Assembly: GCA_949293985.1 (NCBI GenBank)
Contig: CASFFN010000016.1
Coordinates: 1 to 64,000, forward strand
Source of the DNA: an uncultured Eubacteriales bacterium
Lineage (GTDB): Bacteria; Bacillota; Clostridia; Oscillospirales; Oscillospiraceae
Reading direction: 5' to 3'
DNA length: 64,000 bases
Part shown: positions 1-8,362 of the stretch, in pieces
Layout of the letters: every line of letters begins with the position of its first letter
How positions within the stretch are numbered: the stretch's first letter is position 1
Made by a program: the position numbers and the translations under genes
The notes under the pieces: model-generated
Told to the model about the DNA's origin: nothing
Databases searched by the model: none
The model's input: only the letters and a program-made list of their open reading frames with translations

Positions 1-21
1 GATGAGGTCGCCAGTTCAAAT
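1..21 (+). repeat. Inverted partial copy of the tRNA-Thr T-arm region
   Basis: The first 21 bases are identical to the sense strand of the tRNA-Thr gene just downstream (anticodon-stem 3' side, variable loop and T-arm start), but in opposite orientation, matching the complement of 88-108. After base 21 the similarity stops and no proper T-stem closes, so this is not the end of an intact tRNA. It may be a remnant of a duplicated tRNA end. The window edge cuts it, so its 5' extent is unknown. Confidence 0.6.
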
Positions 22-34
22 AGTCAGAAGAACG

Positions 35-72
35 AAAAAAGCTCCAATTCCGAATGGAATTGAAGCTTTTTT
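35..72. terminator. Bidirectional terminator beside tRNA-Thr
   Basis: A near-perfect palindrome, AAAAAAGCT..CAATTCC, loop GAAT, GGAATTG..AGCTTTTTT, has one C/A mismatch in the stem. It runs into T-tracts on both strands. On the minus strand it follows the encoded CCA of tRNA-Thr directly. Confidence 0.8.
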
Positions 73-74
73 GG

Positions 75-147
<73 letters not shown>

Positions 148-204
148 GTCTGTCAAACAGCTTCGCTATTATAACCCAGGGGGCGGCAAAAGTCAACCCC
201 TTTT

Positions 205-825
205 TCAGATTTTTTTGATATTTCTCAGATTCTGCAATTCGGCTCCTTCCGCCCAGTCCGGCAGGTCTGTAAATGTCCGCAGCCGTCCCTCCCAGGGGAA
301 GGTGATCCGGCAGGAACAGAGCCGGGGGGCTTCCATGGCGCTGCGGCTGCCGTACTTGTGGTCCCCCACCAGGGGATAGCCCCGGCTGGCAAACTGCACC
401 CGAATCTGGTGGCTGCGTCCGGTGTGCAGGAGCACCTGCACCAAGCTCTCCTCGCCGGGGCACAGGCACCGGTAGGAAAGGGCCGCCTCTTTTACACCAT
501 TGCGGGGCTTTTTCACCACGAACACCTTGTTTTTCCGGCTGTCCTTATACAAGAAATCTGTCAGATACCCCTCCGGGGCCGGGGTGCCGTGAACCAGGGC
601 AACGTACTCTTTTAGAAGCTGCCCCTCTTGGATGAGCCTTGACAGCTGTGCCGCCGCCCTTTTGCTGCGGGCGTAGACCATCAAGCCTCCCACATTCAAG
701 TCCAGCCGGTGGACAGGGTAAATCTCTCCACCCAGCTTCTCTTTCAGGAGCCGGGGAAGCTCATGCTCCGAATCCAGTCCCACAGCCTTCCGGCACACCA
801 CAAAATCTCTTTCCACTATCTCCAT
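205..825 (-). CDS. RluA-family RNA pseudouridine synthase
   Basis: A 206-residue protein that would isomerise a specific uridine in rRNA or tRNA to pseudouridine in the cytoplasm. The hallmark HRLDLNVGG motif carries the catalytic aspartate (D42), and the later GRSHQIRVQF motif is also typical of the RluA/RluC/RluD family. It lacks an N-terminal S4 domain, so it is a short stand-alone catalytic form; the target base cannot be told from sequence. An ATG lies six bases upstream, but GGAGGG abuts it directly. The ATG at 825 has proper spacing from that Shine-Dalgarno, so it was chosen as start. Confidence 0.88.
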   Translation of the reverse strand: MEIVERDFVVCRKAVGLDSEHELPRLLKEKLGGEIYPVHRLDLNVGGLMVYARSKRAAAQLSRLIQEGQLLKEYVALVHGTPAPEGYLTDFLYKDSRKNKVFVVKKPRNGVKEAALSYRCLCPGEESLVQVLLHTGRSHQIRVQFASRGYPLVGDHKYGSRSAMEAPRLCSCRITFPWEGRLRTFTDLPDWAEGAELQNLRNIKKI

Positions 826-843
826 TGCCATCCCTCCGGGGTT

Positions 844-871
844 ATTGTATCACATCCGGAAAAAAAGTCAA
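844..871 (-). promoter_or_regulatory. Promoter for the RluA-type gene
   Basis: On the minus strand, -35 TTGACT (866-871), a 16-bp spacer and an extended -10 TGATACAAT (TACAAT at 844-849) lie about 20 bp before the gene. It is back-to-back with the promoter of the ABC transporter. Confidence 0.7.
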
Positions 872-881
872 AAGCTCCCGA

Positions 882-910
882 TTGCAACTTGGGAAAAATC
901 CTTGTATAAT
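882..910 (+). promoter_or_regulatory. Promoter for the ABC exporter
   Basis: -35 TTGCAA (882-887), a 17-bp spacer and a perfect -10 TATAAT (905-910). The start codon follows 23 bp later, behind AAGGAGG. Confidence 0.78.
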
Positions 911-933
911 GGTACCCAATAAGGAGGACGACT

Positions 934-2703
934 ATGAATACCACAGATTTTCAGAAGAAATCCCTGCTAAGAATTTTCTTCGGCTACTTCAAGCGGCACT
1001 GGAAGCTCTTTGCTCTGGATATGGGCTGCGCCATCGCCATCTCCGGGGTGGATTTGCTCTTTCCCATTGTGACCAGAAGTGCCCTGTACGATTTGCTGCC
1101 CAACCGGCTGTACGCCACCTTCTTCACCATCATCGCCATTATGGTGGGGGCGTACCTGATTCGGGCGGGGCTGCAATACATTGTGTGCTATTTCGGCCAC
1201 ACCTTCGGCGTCCGGGTGGAGACGGACATCCGGGCGGATTTGTTCCGGCATATGCAGGGCATGAGCCACGACTTTTACGACCGGAACCGCACGGGACAGC
1301 TTATGAGCCGTCTCACCTCAGACCTGTTTGACCTCATCGAGCTTGCCCACCATGGCCCGGAGGATATGGTCACCGCCATTTTCACCATTTTCGGCGCTGT
1401 GGTGGTGATGGCCACTATCCAGTGGCAGCTGGCGTTGGTGGTGGGTCTGATGCTGCCCATCTTCATCGGGGTGGTGATGTACTTCCGCAAGTCCCTGGCA
1501 GACACCTCCGTGGGAGTGAAGCGGAAAATCGGCCACATCAACACGGAGATTGAGGCAAGTCTCTCCGGCATCCGCACCGCCAAGGCCTTCGGCAATGAGG
1601 AGCTGGAAAACGAGCGGTTCACCAAGGCCAACGCCACCTACCGTGGGGCCAAGAAGCTGCAATACAAGGCCATGGCCCGGTTTACCAGCTCCATGGAGTT
1701 TCTGCTGTGTACCCTCAATGTGGTGATTATCGGCTACGGCGGCTACCTGATTATGCAGGGCGCCATGGACTACCGGGATTTGATTACCTTTACCCTGTAT
1801 ATCACCGCCTTTGTCAACCCCATGCGGAAAATTGCCAACTTTGCCGAGCTGTTCTCCTCCGGCTACGCCGGTCTTACCCGGTTCGTGGAGATTATGCGCA
1901 CCGAGCCGAGCCTCAAGGACAAGCCCGGTGCCCCGGATTTGAAGAATGTGAAGGGCGCAATCTCCGTGTCCCATGTGGATTTCTCCTACAACGAGGATTC
2001 GGAGGTGCTGCACGATGTGAGCCTGGAGGTATCCCCCGGGGAGACCATCGCCGTGGTAGGCCCCTCCGGCGGCGGCAAGACCACCTTGTGCCAGCTGATT
2101 CCCCGGTTCTATGATGTGAGCGGCGGCAGCATCTCCATCGACGGCCAGGACGTGCGGGATGTGACCCAGCGTTCCATCCACCAGAACATCGGCATTGTCC
2201 AGCAGGATGTGTTCCTCTTCGCGGACACCATCCTGGAAAACATCCGCTACGGCCGTCCCTCTGCCACCGATGAGGAGGTTTTCGAGGCTGCCAAGAAGGC
2301 GGAGCTCTACGAGGATATCTTAGCCATGCCCCACGGCTTTTCCACCTATGTGGGCGAGCGGGGAACCCTGCTTTCCGGCGGTCAGAAGCAGCGGGTGGCC
2401 ATTGCCCGGATTTTCCTGAAGAATCCCCCCATCCTGATTCTGGACGAAGCCACCTCCGCTTTGGACTCGGTGACGGAAGCCAAAATCCAGCGGGCCTTCG
2501 ATACCCTGTCCCAAGGCAGGACCACCCTGATCATCGCCCACCGGCTGTCCACCATTCGCTCCGCCAACCGGATTATCTCCATCGCCGACGGGGTGATTAC
2601 GGAATGCGGCAGCCACGAGGAGCTGCTGAAAAAAGGCGGCATCTACGCCGATTTGTACTTCACCCAAAGCGCAAACCTCTTCCAGCAGGAAGCCCGGAAC
2701 TAA
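934..2703 (+). CDS. ABC transporter, fused permease/ATPase (exporter type)
   Basis: A 589-residue half-transporter that would work as a homo- or heterodimer in the membrane to export a lipid, drug or peptide; the substrate is not predictable. The N-terminal half (about residues 15-315) is a six-helix ABC transmembrane domain. The C-terminal ATPase has Walker A GPSGGGKTT (376-384), signature LSGGQKQR (480-487), Walker B ILILDEATS (about 503-511) and the H-loop in IIAHRLST. AAGGAGG precedes the ATG. It stands alone, with its own promoter and a terminator right after the stop, so it is a single-gene unit. No partner half-transporter is adjacent, which favours a homodimer. Confidence 0.92.
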   Translation: MNTTDFQKKSLLRIFFGYFKRHWKLFALDMGCAIAISGVDLLFPIVTRSALYDLLPNRLYATFFTIIAIMVGAYLIRAGLQYIVCYFGHTFGVRVETDIRADLFRHMQGMSHDFYDRNRTGQLMSRLTSDLFDLIELAHHGPEDMVTAIFTIFGAVVVMATIQWQLALVVGLMLPIFIGVVMYFRKSLADTSVGVKRKIGHINTEIEASLSGIRTAKAFGNEELENERFTKANATYRGAKKLQYKAMARFTSSMEFLLCTLNVVIIGYGGYLIMQGAMDYRDLITFTLYITAFVNPMRKIANFAELFSSGYAGLTRFVEIMRTEPSLKDKPGAPDLKNVKGAISVSHVDFSYNEDSEVLHDVSLEVSPGETIAVVGPSGGGKTTLCQLIPRFYDVSGGSISIDGQDVRDVTQRSIHQNIGIVQQDVFLFADTILENIRYGRPSATDEEVFEAAKKAELYEDILAMPHGFSTYVGERGTLLSGGQKQRVAIARIFLKNPPILILDEATSALDSVTEAKIQRAFDTLSQGRTTLIIAHRLSTIRSANRIISIADGVITECGSHEELLKKGGIYADLYFTQSANLFQQEARN

Positions 2704-2708
2704 AACGT

Positions 2709-2743
2709 CCCCTTTCCCCGGATGCCGGGGAAAGGGGATTTTA
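2709..2743. terminator. Shared terminator between convergent ABC and GH31 genes
   Basis: A 13-bp perfect stem, CCCCTTTCCCCGG, loop ATG, CCGGGGAAAGGGG, lies between the two convergent stop codons. Short T-runs follow on both strands (ATTTTA on plus, ACGTTTTAG on minus), so it can serve both genes. Confidence 0.8.
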
Positions 2744-2748
2744 CGCCG

Positions 2749-5154
2749 TCATTCGCTCTCCGGGCAGGCGGTGAGTATCTCCATCAGCGCGCCAAGAAGA
2801 TTCTCTTCCAGCTCCATGGCATACAGCTGGGCAAGAAGCACCGGGACGGAAGGCTCCTTTTGGATCGCTTCAAAAATCCGGTCTTTCAGGAGGAAGGATA
2901 TCTCCGCCTGGTTCAGAAAATCAAAGCACCGGGTCTTTATGTCGTTTTCCAGGCGGACGGCTTCCAGGGGCAGGCAGACGCGGATTTCCGCCTCCGGGGA
3001 CAGGGCAGGCAGCTCCACGATTACGCTGCCGCTTTGCTCCCGGTAGGAAAGGGAAACATCCTCCGCAAGCGCGCCGTTTATGGTCACTCGGGGCGCGGTC
3101 CCCTCCCGGAAGCCGGTGAGCGTCACCCGGTAGCGGCGCTTTTCGGGAATCAGGGAGGTCATCCCCCGGGCGCCGTGAATCACAAACTCCGCCTGGGTCT
3201 GCTGGGTATAGGTCATTTCCGTCCGGCAGCAGCAGCCCTTTTCGTAGTCCTTTGTGTCGTTGCCGTCCTCGTAGAGGGTGAAGCGCCCCTCTCCCCCGGC
3301 AAACACCCGGATTTCCAGGCTTTCCGGATTTCTCCCTGCCTGGGCAGGCTGGATTTCGTCGGTCAGGGGCAGGATGCTCCCGCCATGGGCCAGCACCGGG
3401 ATATGGGCAAGGCCGCGGTACAGCGAGAGCTTCCGTCCGCCCCGGTAAATCATACCCGTTTCCAAATCGAACCAGACCCCCCGGGGAAGCCAGGCGGTGA
3501 CCTTCGCCACATTCAGATTGGGGATTCGGGGGGTGGTGATGGGGGCCACCATCAGCTCGCTGCCGAAATAATACTGATTGGGGAAATCATATGCCGCCTT
3601 TTCCTCCGGCCACAGGTAGTAAAGGGGCGTCACCAGGGGAATCCCCTGGGCATAATTCCGGTAGTTCATGGTGTACAGGTAGGGAATCAGCCGGTGCCGC
3701 TGCCGGAGCATATCTTTCATCACCCCTGCCGCCTCCGGCTTGTACCGCCAGGGCTCCTTGCCGTTAAACTCGCTGCAGGAGGAATGGAGGCGCAGAATGG
3801 GAGAGTAAACCCCCAGCTGCACCCAGCGGGTGGTGAGCTCGTCGTTTTTGCAGCCCATCATATGGCCGCCGATGTCGTGGCTCCACCAGCCGTAGCCGAT
3901 GTTGGAGGCGGTGGCGGTGAAGTAAGGCTGGAATTGGAGGGACTCCCAGGTGGTGATGGTGTCCCCGGAGAAGCCCACCGGATACCGGTGGCTGCCGGGG
4001 CCGGCATACCGGGAGAAGGTCAGGGGCCGCTTTCCATCCCGGCCGCTGTCCAGGAAGTGATAGTGATTGAAAATCCACAGGGGGTCCAGCCCCGGGATTT
4101 TGCAGGAGCTGCCCTGCTGCCAGTCAATCCACCAGAAATCCACCCCCTGGGCCTCCAGAGGATGATGGAGGTGGGTAAAGTAGTTCTCCATAAAAACCGG
4201 GTCTGCCGGGTCGCACAGCACCGGATCCTCTTTCCGGTAGTCCACCCCCATGCTCTTTGCCATAGGCAGGTAGGCCTCCTCATGGCCCCGCACCCCCTCC
4301 GCCGGGTGGACATTCAGGGTCACCCGCATCCCTCTCGCGTGAAGATTCCGCAAAAAGGCCTCCGGGTCGGGAAACAGCGCCCGGTTCCAGGTGTAGCCGG
4401 TCCAGCCGCTGCCGTACTTGGGGTCAATGTCCACCAGATGCCAGTCCATATCCAAAACCGCCACGGTAAAGGGGATATTCTCCTCCCGGAACCGGTCCAT
4501 AAGCGCCAGATAGCTATCCTGAGAATAGCGGTAATACCGGCTCCACCAGTTCCCCAGAGCGTATCGGGGCAGCATGGGGGTGGGGCCGCAGAGGTAGTAG
4601 AAATCCCGTAGGGCTTCCAGGTAGTCATGTCCGTAGCCCCAGAAATACAAATCCTGCCCGTCCTTGTCCCGGGGGGCGACCCAGCCATCCGCCGTCAGGA
4701 TATGGGAAGCGCTGTCGTCCAGCACGGAAAAGCCGTTCCGGGATACCACGCCGTGGTCTATGGGGACAGGGCCGTCCGCCATGTCCAGGGTGCGGGCGGT
4801 GCCTCCCAAATCCGTCACCGCCTCGCCGTAACGCCAGACGCTGTGATATTTCGTAAAGCCCCCCTTGACGCTGACGGACAGACCGTTCCGGGAAAAGGGC
4901 GCTCCGTCATATACCAGGTGCAGCCTTTCGGTATGGATTTCCAGGGTCTTTCCCCTGCGGACTACCCGGAAGTCCGTTTTGGGAAAGTCCCGGCGCAGGA
5001 CCATCCGGGTGGGACGGTCCTCAAACAGGCCCTTGGGGCTGTATTCCAGCCGCAGCAGCCCCGGTGTCAGGACGGTGATCCGATAACGCTCCCCCTGCAC
5101 AATGTTCTCAGGGCAAGCCCCGGCATTGGCAGGCATACGAAAATGACTTTTCAT
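2749..5154 (-). CDS. Glycoside hydrolase family 31 (alpha-glycosidase)
   Basis: An 801-residue retaining alpha-glycosidase expected to remove alpha-linked glucose or xylose from oligosaccharides. It has no signal peptide, so it likely acts in the cytoplasm on imported sugars. An N-terminal galactose-mutarotase-like domain precedes a TIM barrel. The barrel contains the nucleophile D344 in FWWIDWQQG and the acid/base D398 in FSGDT, followed by the GH31-typical WWSHDIGGH and LRLHSS stretches. C-terminal beta domains follow. The start is preceded by AGAGGTG. It is transcribed divergently from an AraC regulator, the usual arrangement of an inducible sugar-use gene. WIDW rather than WxDM makes exact substrate assignment uncertain. 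Confidence 0.9.
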   Translation of the reverse strand: MKSHFRMPANAGACPENIVQGERYRITVLTPGLLRLEYSPKGLFEDRPTRMVLRRDFPKTDFRVVRRGKTLEIHTERLHLVYDGAPFSRNGLSVSVKGGFTKYHSVWRYGEAVTDLGGTARTLDMADGPVPIDHGVVSRNGFSVLDDSASHILTADGWVAPRDKDGQDLYFWGYGHDYLEALRDFYYLCGPTPMLPRYALGNWWSRYYRYSQDSYLALMDRFREENIPFTVAVLDMDWHLVDIDPKYGSGWTGYTWNRALFPDPEAFLRNLHARGMRVTLNVHPAEGVRGHEEAYLPMAKSMGVDYRKEDPVLCDPADPVFMENYFTHLHHPLEAQGVDFWWIDWQQGSSCKIPGLDPLWIFNHYHFLDSGRDGKRPLTFSRYAGPGSHRYPVGFSGDTITTWESLQFQPYFTATASNIGYGWWSHDIGGHMMGCKNDELTTRWVQLGVYSPILRLHSSCSEFNGKEPWRYKPEAAGVMKDMLRQRHRLIPYLYTMNYRNYAQGIPLVTPLYYLWPEEKAAYDFPNQYYFGSELMVAPITTPRIPNLNVAKVTAWLPRGVWFDLETGMIYRGGRKLSLYRGLAHIPVLAHGGSILPLTDEIQPAQAGRNPESLEIRVFAGGEGRFTLYEDGNDTKDYEKGCCCRTEMTYTQQTQAEFVIHGARGMTSLIPEKRRYRVTLTGFREGTAPRVTINGALAEDVSLSYREQSGSVIVELPALSPEAEIRVCLPLEAVRLENDIKTRCFDFLNQAEISFLLKDRIFEAIQKEPSVPVLLAQLYAMELEENLLGALMEILTACPESE

Positions 5155-5238
5155 AAAACACCTCTTTTACAAAAAACGATTTACAAAGAATCCGGGCGAT
5201 CCCCGCCTATACGCCGGAGGCGGCTTTCCCTCTTGGAG

Positions 5239-5247
5239 ATTATAGCA
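5239..5247 (-). promoter_or_regulatory. Extended -10 promoter for the GH31 gene
   Basis: The minus strand reads TGCTATAAT, a perfect -10 with the TGn extension, 85 bp before the GH31 start. No good -35 is visible 17 bp upstream. That fits a promoter needing an activator such as the divergently encoded AraC protein. Confidence 0.65.
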
Positions 5248-5312
5248 TATTTTTACAAATAATTGTGGATTTTGCTTAAAAAATGTGGTATGTTTTTTCA
5301 GGAGGTGTTTGT

Positions 5313-6230
5313 ATGAGGATTACCCGCAGCCTTGCCTTCCAGGCCGGCAGCAAAGAGGAGAAGCTCCCCTATGACACGCCGGATTTTCCATATATCGCTT
5401 CACGGGCAGAGTTGGATTTTTACCGTGAGTTTCTGGTTCCCTGGCATTGGCACAACGCCATAGAACTGTTTTACATGGAAAGCGGCGCGCTGAAATACGA
5501 TACGCCCCACGAAACCCTGGTATTTCCCACCGGTTCGGCCGGGATGGTAAACGCAAATGTACTGCATAAAACGCGGCCTCTAAGTCATAACGAGAGAAAT
5601 ATACAGCTGCTGCATATTTTTGATCCGCAGCTGTTGGCCGGGAACCACGGCAGCTTGATCGAGCAAAAGTATATTTCTCCGATTGTGACGGCTTCCCGGA
5701 TTGAGCTCATCGCGCTGCGTCCCGACAAACCGGAGCAGGCCGCCGTGATTGCATCCATACGGGAAGCGTTTTCCTTGTCGGAAAAAGAATTGGGATATGA
5801 GTTCAAAATCAGAGAGGCGCTGTCTCAAATATGGATACAATTATTCCGGCTCTGCACGCCTTTGCTGAAAGAGAAACCCCAGACCGGCGGCAGGGCGGCC
5901 GATAAGGTAAAAGGCATGATGGCCTATATTCATACGCATTATGCCGAAAAAATCACCATTCCGGAACTGGCTGAAGCGGCATTTTTAAGCGAAAGGGAGT
6001 GTTACCGGGTTTTCCAAACTTATTTGAAAATGACGCCGGTAGACTATATCAGGAGTTACCGGATACAGATAGCCTGCCGGCTGCTGGCGGAAAGTCACAT
6101 CCCGGTCACGGAAGTCGGAAACGCCTGCGGTATGGAAAACGCCAGCTATTTCGGGAAAGTATTTCGAGAGGCAACAGGCTTTACGCCTTTGCAATACCGC
6201 CGAAAATGGCAGAATAGAAATATAAAATGA
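5313..6230 (+). CDS. AraC-family transcriptional regulator
   Basis: A 305-residue regulator with an N-terminal cupin-like sensing domain (it includes WHWHNAIELFY, typical of AraC-type sugar sensors) and a C-terminal double helix-turn-helix of about 100 residues. That domain has ITIPELAEAAFLSERECYRVF and ends with the family signature SYFGKVFREATGFTPLQYR. The ATG at 5313 was chosen because AGGAGGTG lies 7 bp upstream; an in-frame ATG 30 bp earlier has none. It diverges from the GH31 gene across 158 bp and most likely controls it in response to a sugar. The GH31 partnership is inference from position. Confidence 0.9.
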   Translation: MRITRSLAFQAGSKEEKLPYDTPDFPYIASRAELDFYREFLVPWHWHNAIELFYMESGALKYDTPHETLVFPTGSAGMVNANVLHKTRPLSHNERNIQLLHIFDPQLLAGNHGSLIEQKYISPIVTASRIELIALRPDKPEQAAVIASIREAFSLSEKELGYEFKIREALSQIWIQLFRLCTPLLKEKPQTGGRAADKVKGMMAYIHTHYAEKITIPELAEAAFLSERECYRVFQTYLKMTPVDYIRSYRIQIACRLLAESHIPVTEVGNACGMENASYFGKVFREATGFTPLQYRRKWQNRNIK

Positions 6231-6586
6231 CAGAATAAAGATATTATTTTTATATCGCGGGCATTATAATAATAAAGAACCGCACAGTCAGGAGGTGCTT
6301 GCGATGATAAAAGCAAATATTTTGAACCCGTCCGGTCTTTTGATACGGTGAACCAATGGATTCTTGCTCCCGGCGGGAAGAGAACCAAAAGCACGGAGCA
6401 ATCCCCCATCCGGCACGGAACGGAAAACGCCTGCCGCCCTCCCCGGCATTTGAAAAAGCCAAGACTATATGGCGGTTCTTTGTTACCTATGCCGGCGATT
6501 GTGGGACAGCAAGCGGGCAGCTTTGGCTTTGGAACGGCCTGACGGTATTCGGTCATGTCCTTTGCTGTTTACAGAGAGGAGCGAGT
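6231..6586. other. Intergenic stretch without a recognised gene
   Basis: 356 bp between the AraC and HD genes. It holds a TATAAT box at 6265-6270 without a clear -35, and a tiny Shine-Dalgarno-led ORF at 6304. The codon pattern of the rest is gene-like in places but frames are interrupted, so it may be the decayed end of a former gene. No repeat family seen elsewhere in the window is present here. Confidence 0.5.
6304..6351 (+). CDS. 15-residue ORF with strong Shine-Dalgarno
   Basis: AGGAGGTG lies seven bases before an ATG that opens MIKANILNPSGLLIR and then stops. It could be a leader peptide, or the surviving start of a gene broken by rearrangement, because the following bases carry no continuation in frame. 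No function is assigned. Confidence 0.25.
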   Translation: MIKANILNPSGLLIR

Positions 6587-7183
6587 ATGAAATTAAATTG
6601 TGAAACGGCAGAAGCAGCGCTTGCCTGGGCCGGAAAACAGAATCCCGGAAAGTGGGTCGACCACTCCCGCTTTGTGGCGCTTGCCTGCAAAAACATAGCG
6701 GCTCGATGTGAGGCTATATCCGCGGACGAGGCGTATTGTTTCGGATTGCTGCACGATATCGGAAGATATGCCGGATTAAGTTCGGAACGGCACTTGATTG
6801 ACGGCTATCGCTTCTGTATGGAACGCGGCTGGGAAAAAGCGGCGCAAATCTGTATTTCTCACGGGTTTATGATCCAAGACATTCATACATCCATCGGCAC
6901 ATTTGATGTCTCCCGGGAGGATTATCTGTTTCTGGAGCGTTTTCTCACAAACGCCGTTTATGATGACTACGACCGGCTCGTGCAGCTATGCGACGCGCTG
7001 GCCCTCCCAACGGGCTTTTGCCTCCTGGAAAAGCGGTTTGTGGATGTAACCATCCGATACGGCGTTCATCCCCATACCGTTGACCGCTGGAAGAAAGTTT
7101 TGGAGATGAAAGCAGACTTTGAGAAGAAAATAAACGGTTCTGTTTATGATCTGCTTCCGGGCGTAATAGAAAACAGCTTTTAA
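6587..7183 (+). CDS. HD-domain hydrolase
   Basis: A 198-residue predicted metal-dependent phosphohydrolase of the HD superfamily, shown by the H-x(n)-HD pattern: VDHSRFVA, then LLHDIGRYAG around residue 60, then a conserved His in CISHGF. The substrate is unknown; related stand-alone HD proteins act on nucleotides or related phosphates. The ATG at 6587 follows AGAGAGGAGCG. An upstream in-frame extension from 6356 has poor coding quality and was rejected. The next gene, a HAD phosphatase, starts 8 bp after the stop, so the two are co-transcribed. Confidence 0.78.
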   Translation: MKLNCETAEAALAWAGKQNPGKWVDHSRFVALACKNIAARCEAISADEAYCFGLLHDIGRYAGLSSERHLIDGYRFCMERGWEKAAQICISHGFMIQDIHTSIGTFDVSREDYLFLERFLTNAVYDDYDRLVQLCDALALPTGFCLLEKRFVDVTIRYGVHPHTVDRWKKVLEMKADFEKKINGSVYDLLPGVIENSF

Positions 7184-7191
7184 GGAGAATT

Positions 7192-7968
7192 ATGGATAAC
7201 ATACGAATTGCTTTTTTTGATATTGACGGAACACTGGTTGACTTCCACACAAAGCGGATTTCCCCAAACACTTTGGAAGCCCTGAGACGGCTGCGGGCGC
7301 GGGGCGTCATTCTCTGCCTCGCTACCGGAAGATCGCCTTTAACGCTGCCCCGTTTCCCCGGCTTTGATTTTGACGCTTTTTTGACATTTAACGGTTCCTA
7401 TTGTTATGATTCCAGTCAGGTGCTGTTCCGCAATCCCATTCCTCATGAAGATGTCAAAAAGCTGATTGAGAACGCGGCTCTCATCGGCAGGCCCGTTTGC
7501 GTCGCGACGCATAACCGTTTGGCCGCAAACGGAACCGATAACGATTTATCCGACTATTTTAGAATCGCGGGAATCGAAGTGGACATTGCGGACGACTTTG
7601 ACAAGCTTCTGCAAGAAGAAGTGTATCAGTTAATGCTGGGATGTTACAAACCGGAGTATTCCGCGGTGATGGAAGGGGTACGCCACGCAAAAATCGCGGC
7701 GTGGTGGGACCGGGCCGTCGACATTATTCCGGCAAACGGCGGAAAAGGAATCGCAATTGAAAAATTGCTGGAACATTATCACCTGGAACCGGCGGAAGCG
7801 ATCGCTTTCGGGGACGGCAACAACGACATTGAAATGCTGCAAACCGTCGGAACCGGTATCGCGATGGCAAACGCTTCCGAACAGCTGAAAGCGGTGGCAG
7901 ACAAAGTGTGCGGACATGTGGCGCAGGATGGAATCTATCACTATTGTTTGGAACAAGGCCTGATATAG
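7192..7968 (+). CDS. Cof-type HAD hydrolase (IIB subfamily)
   Basis: A 258-residue cytoplasmic phosphatase of the HAD superfamily, likely acting on sugar phosphates or similar. Motif I is FFDIDGTLVD with nucleophile D10; motif II is in LATGRS; motif IV is GDGNNDIEML near residue 206, followed by the typical GIAMANA. A C2B-type cap lies between. AAGGAG precedes the ATG, and it follows the HD gene by 8 bp. A strong terminator ends the unit 140 bp later. Confidence 0.88.
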   Translation: MDNIRIAFFDIDGTLVDFHTKRISPNTLEALRRLRARGVILCLATGRSPLTLPRFPGFDFDAFLTFNGSYCYDSSQVLFRNPIPHEDVKKLIENAALIGRPVCVATHNRLAANGTDNDLSDYFRIAGIEVDIADDFDKLLQEEVYQLMLGCYKPEYSAVMEGVRHAKIAAWWDRAVDIIPANGGKGIAIEKLLEHYHLEPAEAIAFGDGNNDIEMLQTVGTGIAMANASEQLKAVADKVCGHVAQDGIYHYCLEQGLI

Positions 7969-8110
7969 CGGCCAATCCCACAGCGGCGCTTCCGCAGGCG
8001 TGATTTGGCGCGGTCGGGAGAAAGCCGGGACGGATAGGCCATTGTACCGCCGTTTATGGGCGGCGATGCCCTTACCCATATAAATGTCATTTCTTTTGTT
8101 CATAGCAATA

Positions 8111-8154
8111 CCCCCTGACGCGGGTCTTTTCTTTTCCCGCGTCAGGGGGCTTTT
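8111..8154 (+). terminator. Terminator after the HD-HAD unit
   Basis: A perfect 14-bp stem, CCCCCTGACGCGGG/CCCGCGTCAGGGGG, with an 11-base loop is followed by CTTTTG. It lies between the HAD gene and the convergent metY gene. Confidence 0.82.
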
Positions 8155-8169
8155 GTCTATTGTCCGTTT

Positions 8170-8333
8170 TTAAGGAATCTCTGAACAAATCGTCTGCGGC
8201 TGGAAAGCTTATCTTTTTCGCCAGCCATGCAGAATGAAAAACAGGAAATACATACAGTATTCCACTGTTATTCTTTTGTCTGACAAAAAACTCTTCCTGC
8301 CAGCTCTTGCCTATTTATTCAGAGCTTCCCTAA
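8170..8333 (-). repeat. Hairpin repeat element, copy A (MITE-like)
   Basis: One of five copies of a roughly 165-bp element in this window, here in reverse orientation. Consensus ends are TTAGGGAAGCTCTGAATAA and its near-complement CGATTTATTCAGAGTTTCC. Inner segments also pair (GCAAGAGCTGGCAGC with GCGGCTGG, and GAATGGAAAACAG with CTGTTTTTCATTC), so the whole element is one long imperfect hairpin. It lies 30 bp after the metY stop codon and carries no coding region. Confidence 0.85.
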
Positions 8334-8362
8334 CGGTTCGGTTCACCGCTTTCGGGGGTGTT

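Noticed and set aside
2722..4611. Long plus-strand frame of 629 codons
   Set aside because: It lies entirely opposite the GH31 gene, is rich in His/Gly/Pro typical of GC-rich antisense frames, and has no ribosome site.
7630..8103. Minus-strand reading frame of 157 codons opening MNKRNDIYMGKG
   Set aside because: Most of it is antisense to the intact HAD gene. Only the first 45 codons lie outside, with a poor ribosome site. Not called as a gene.
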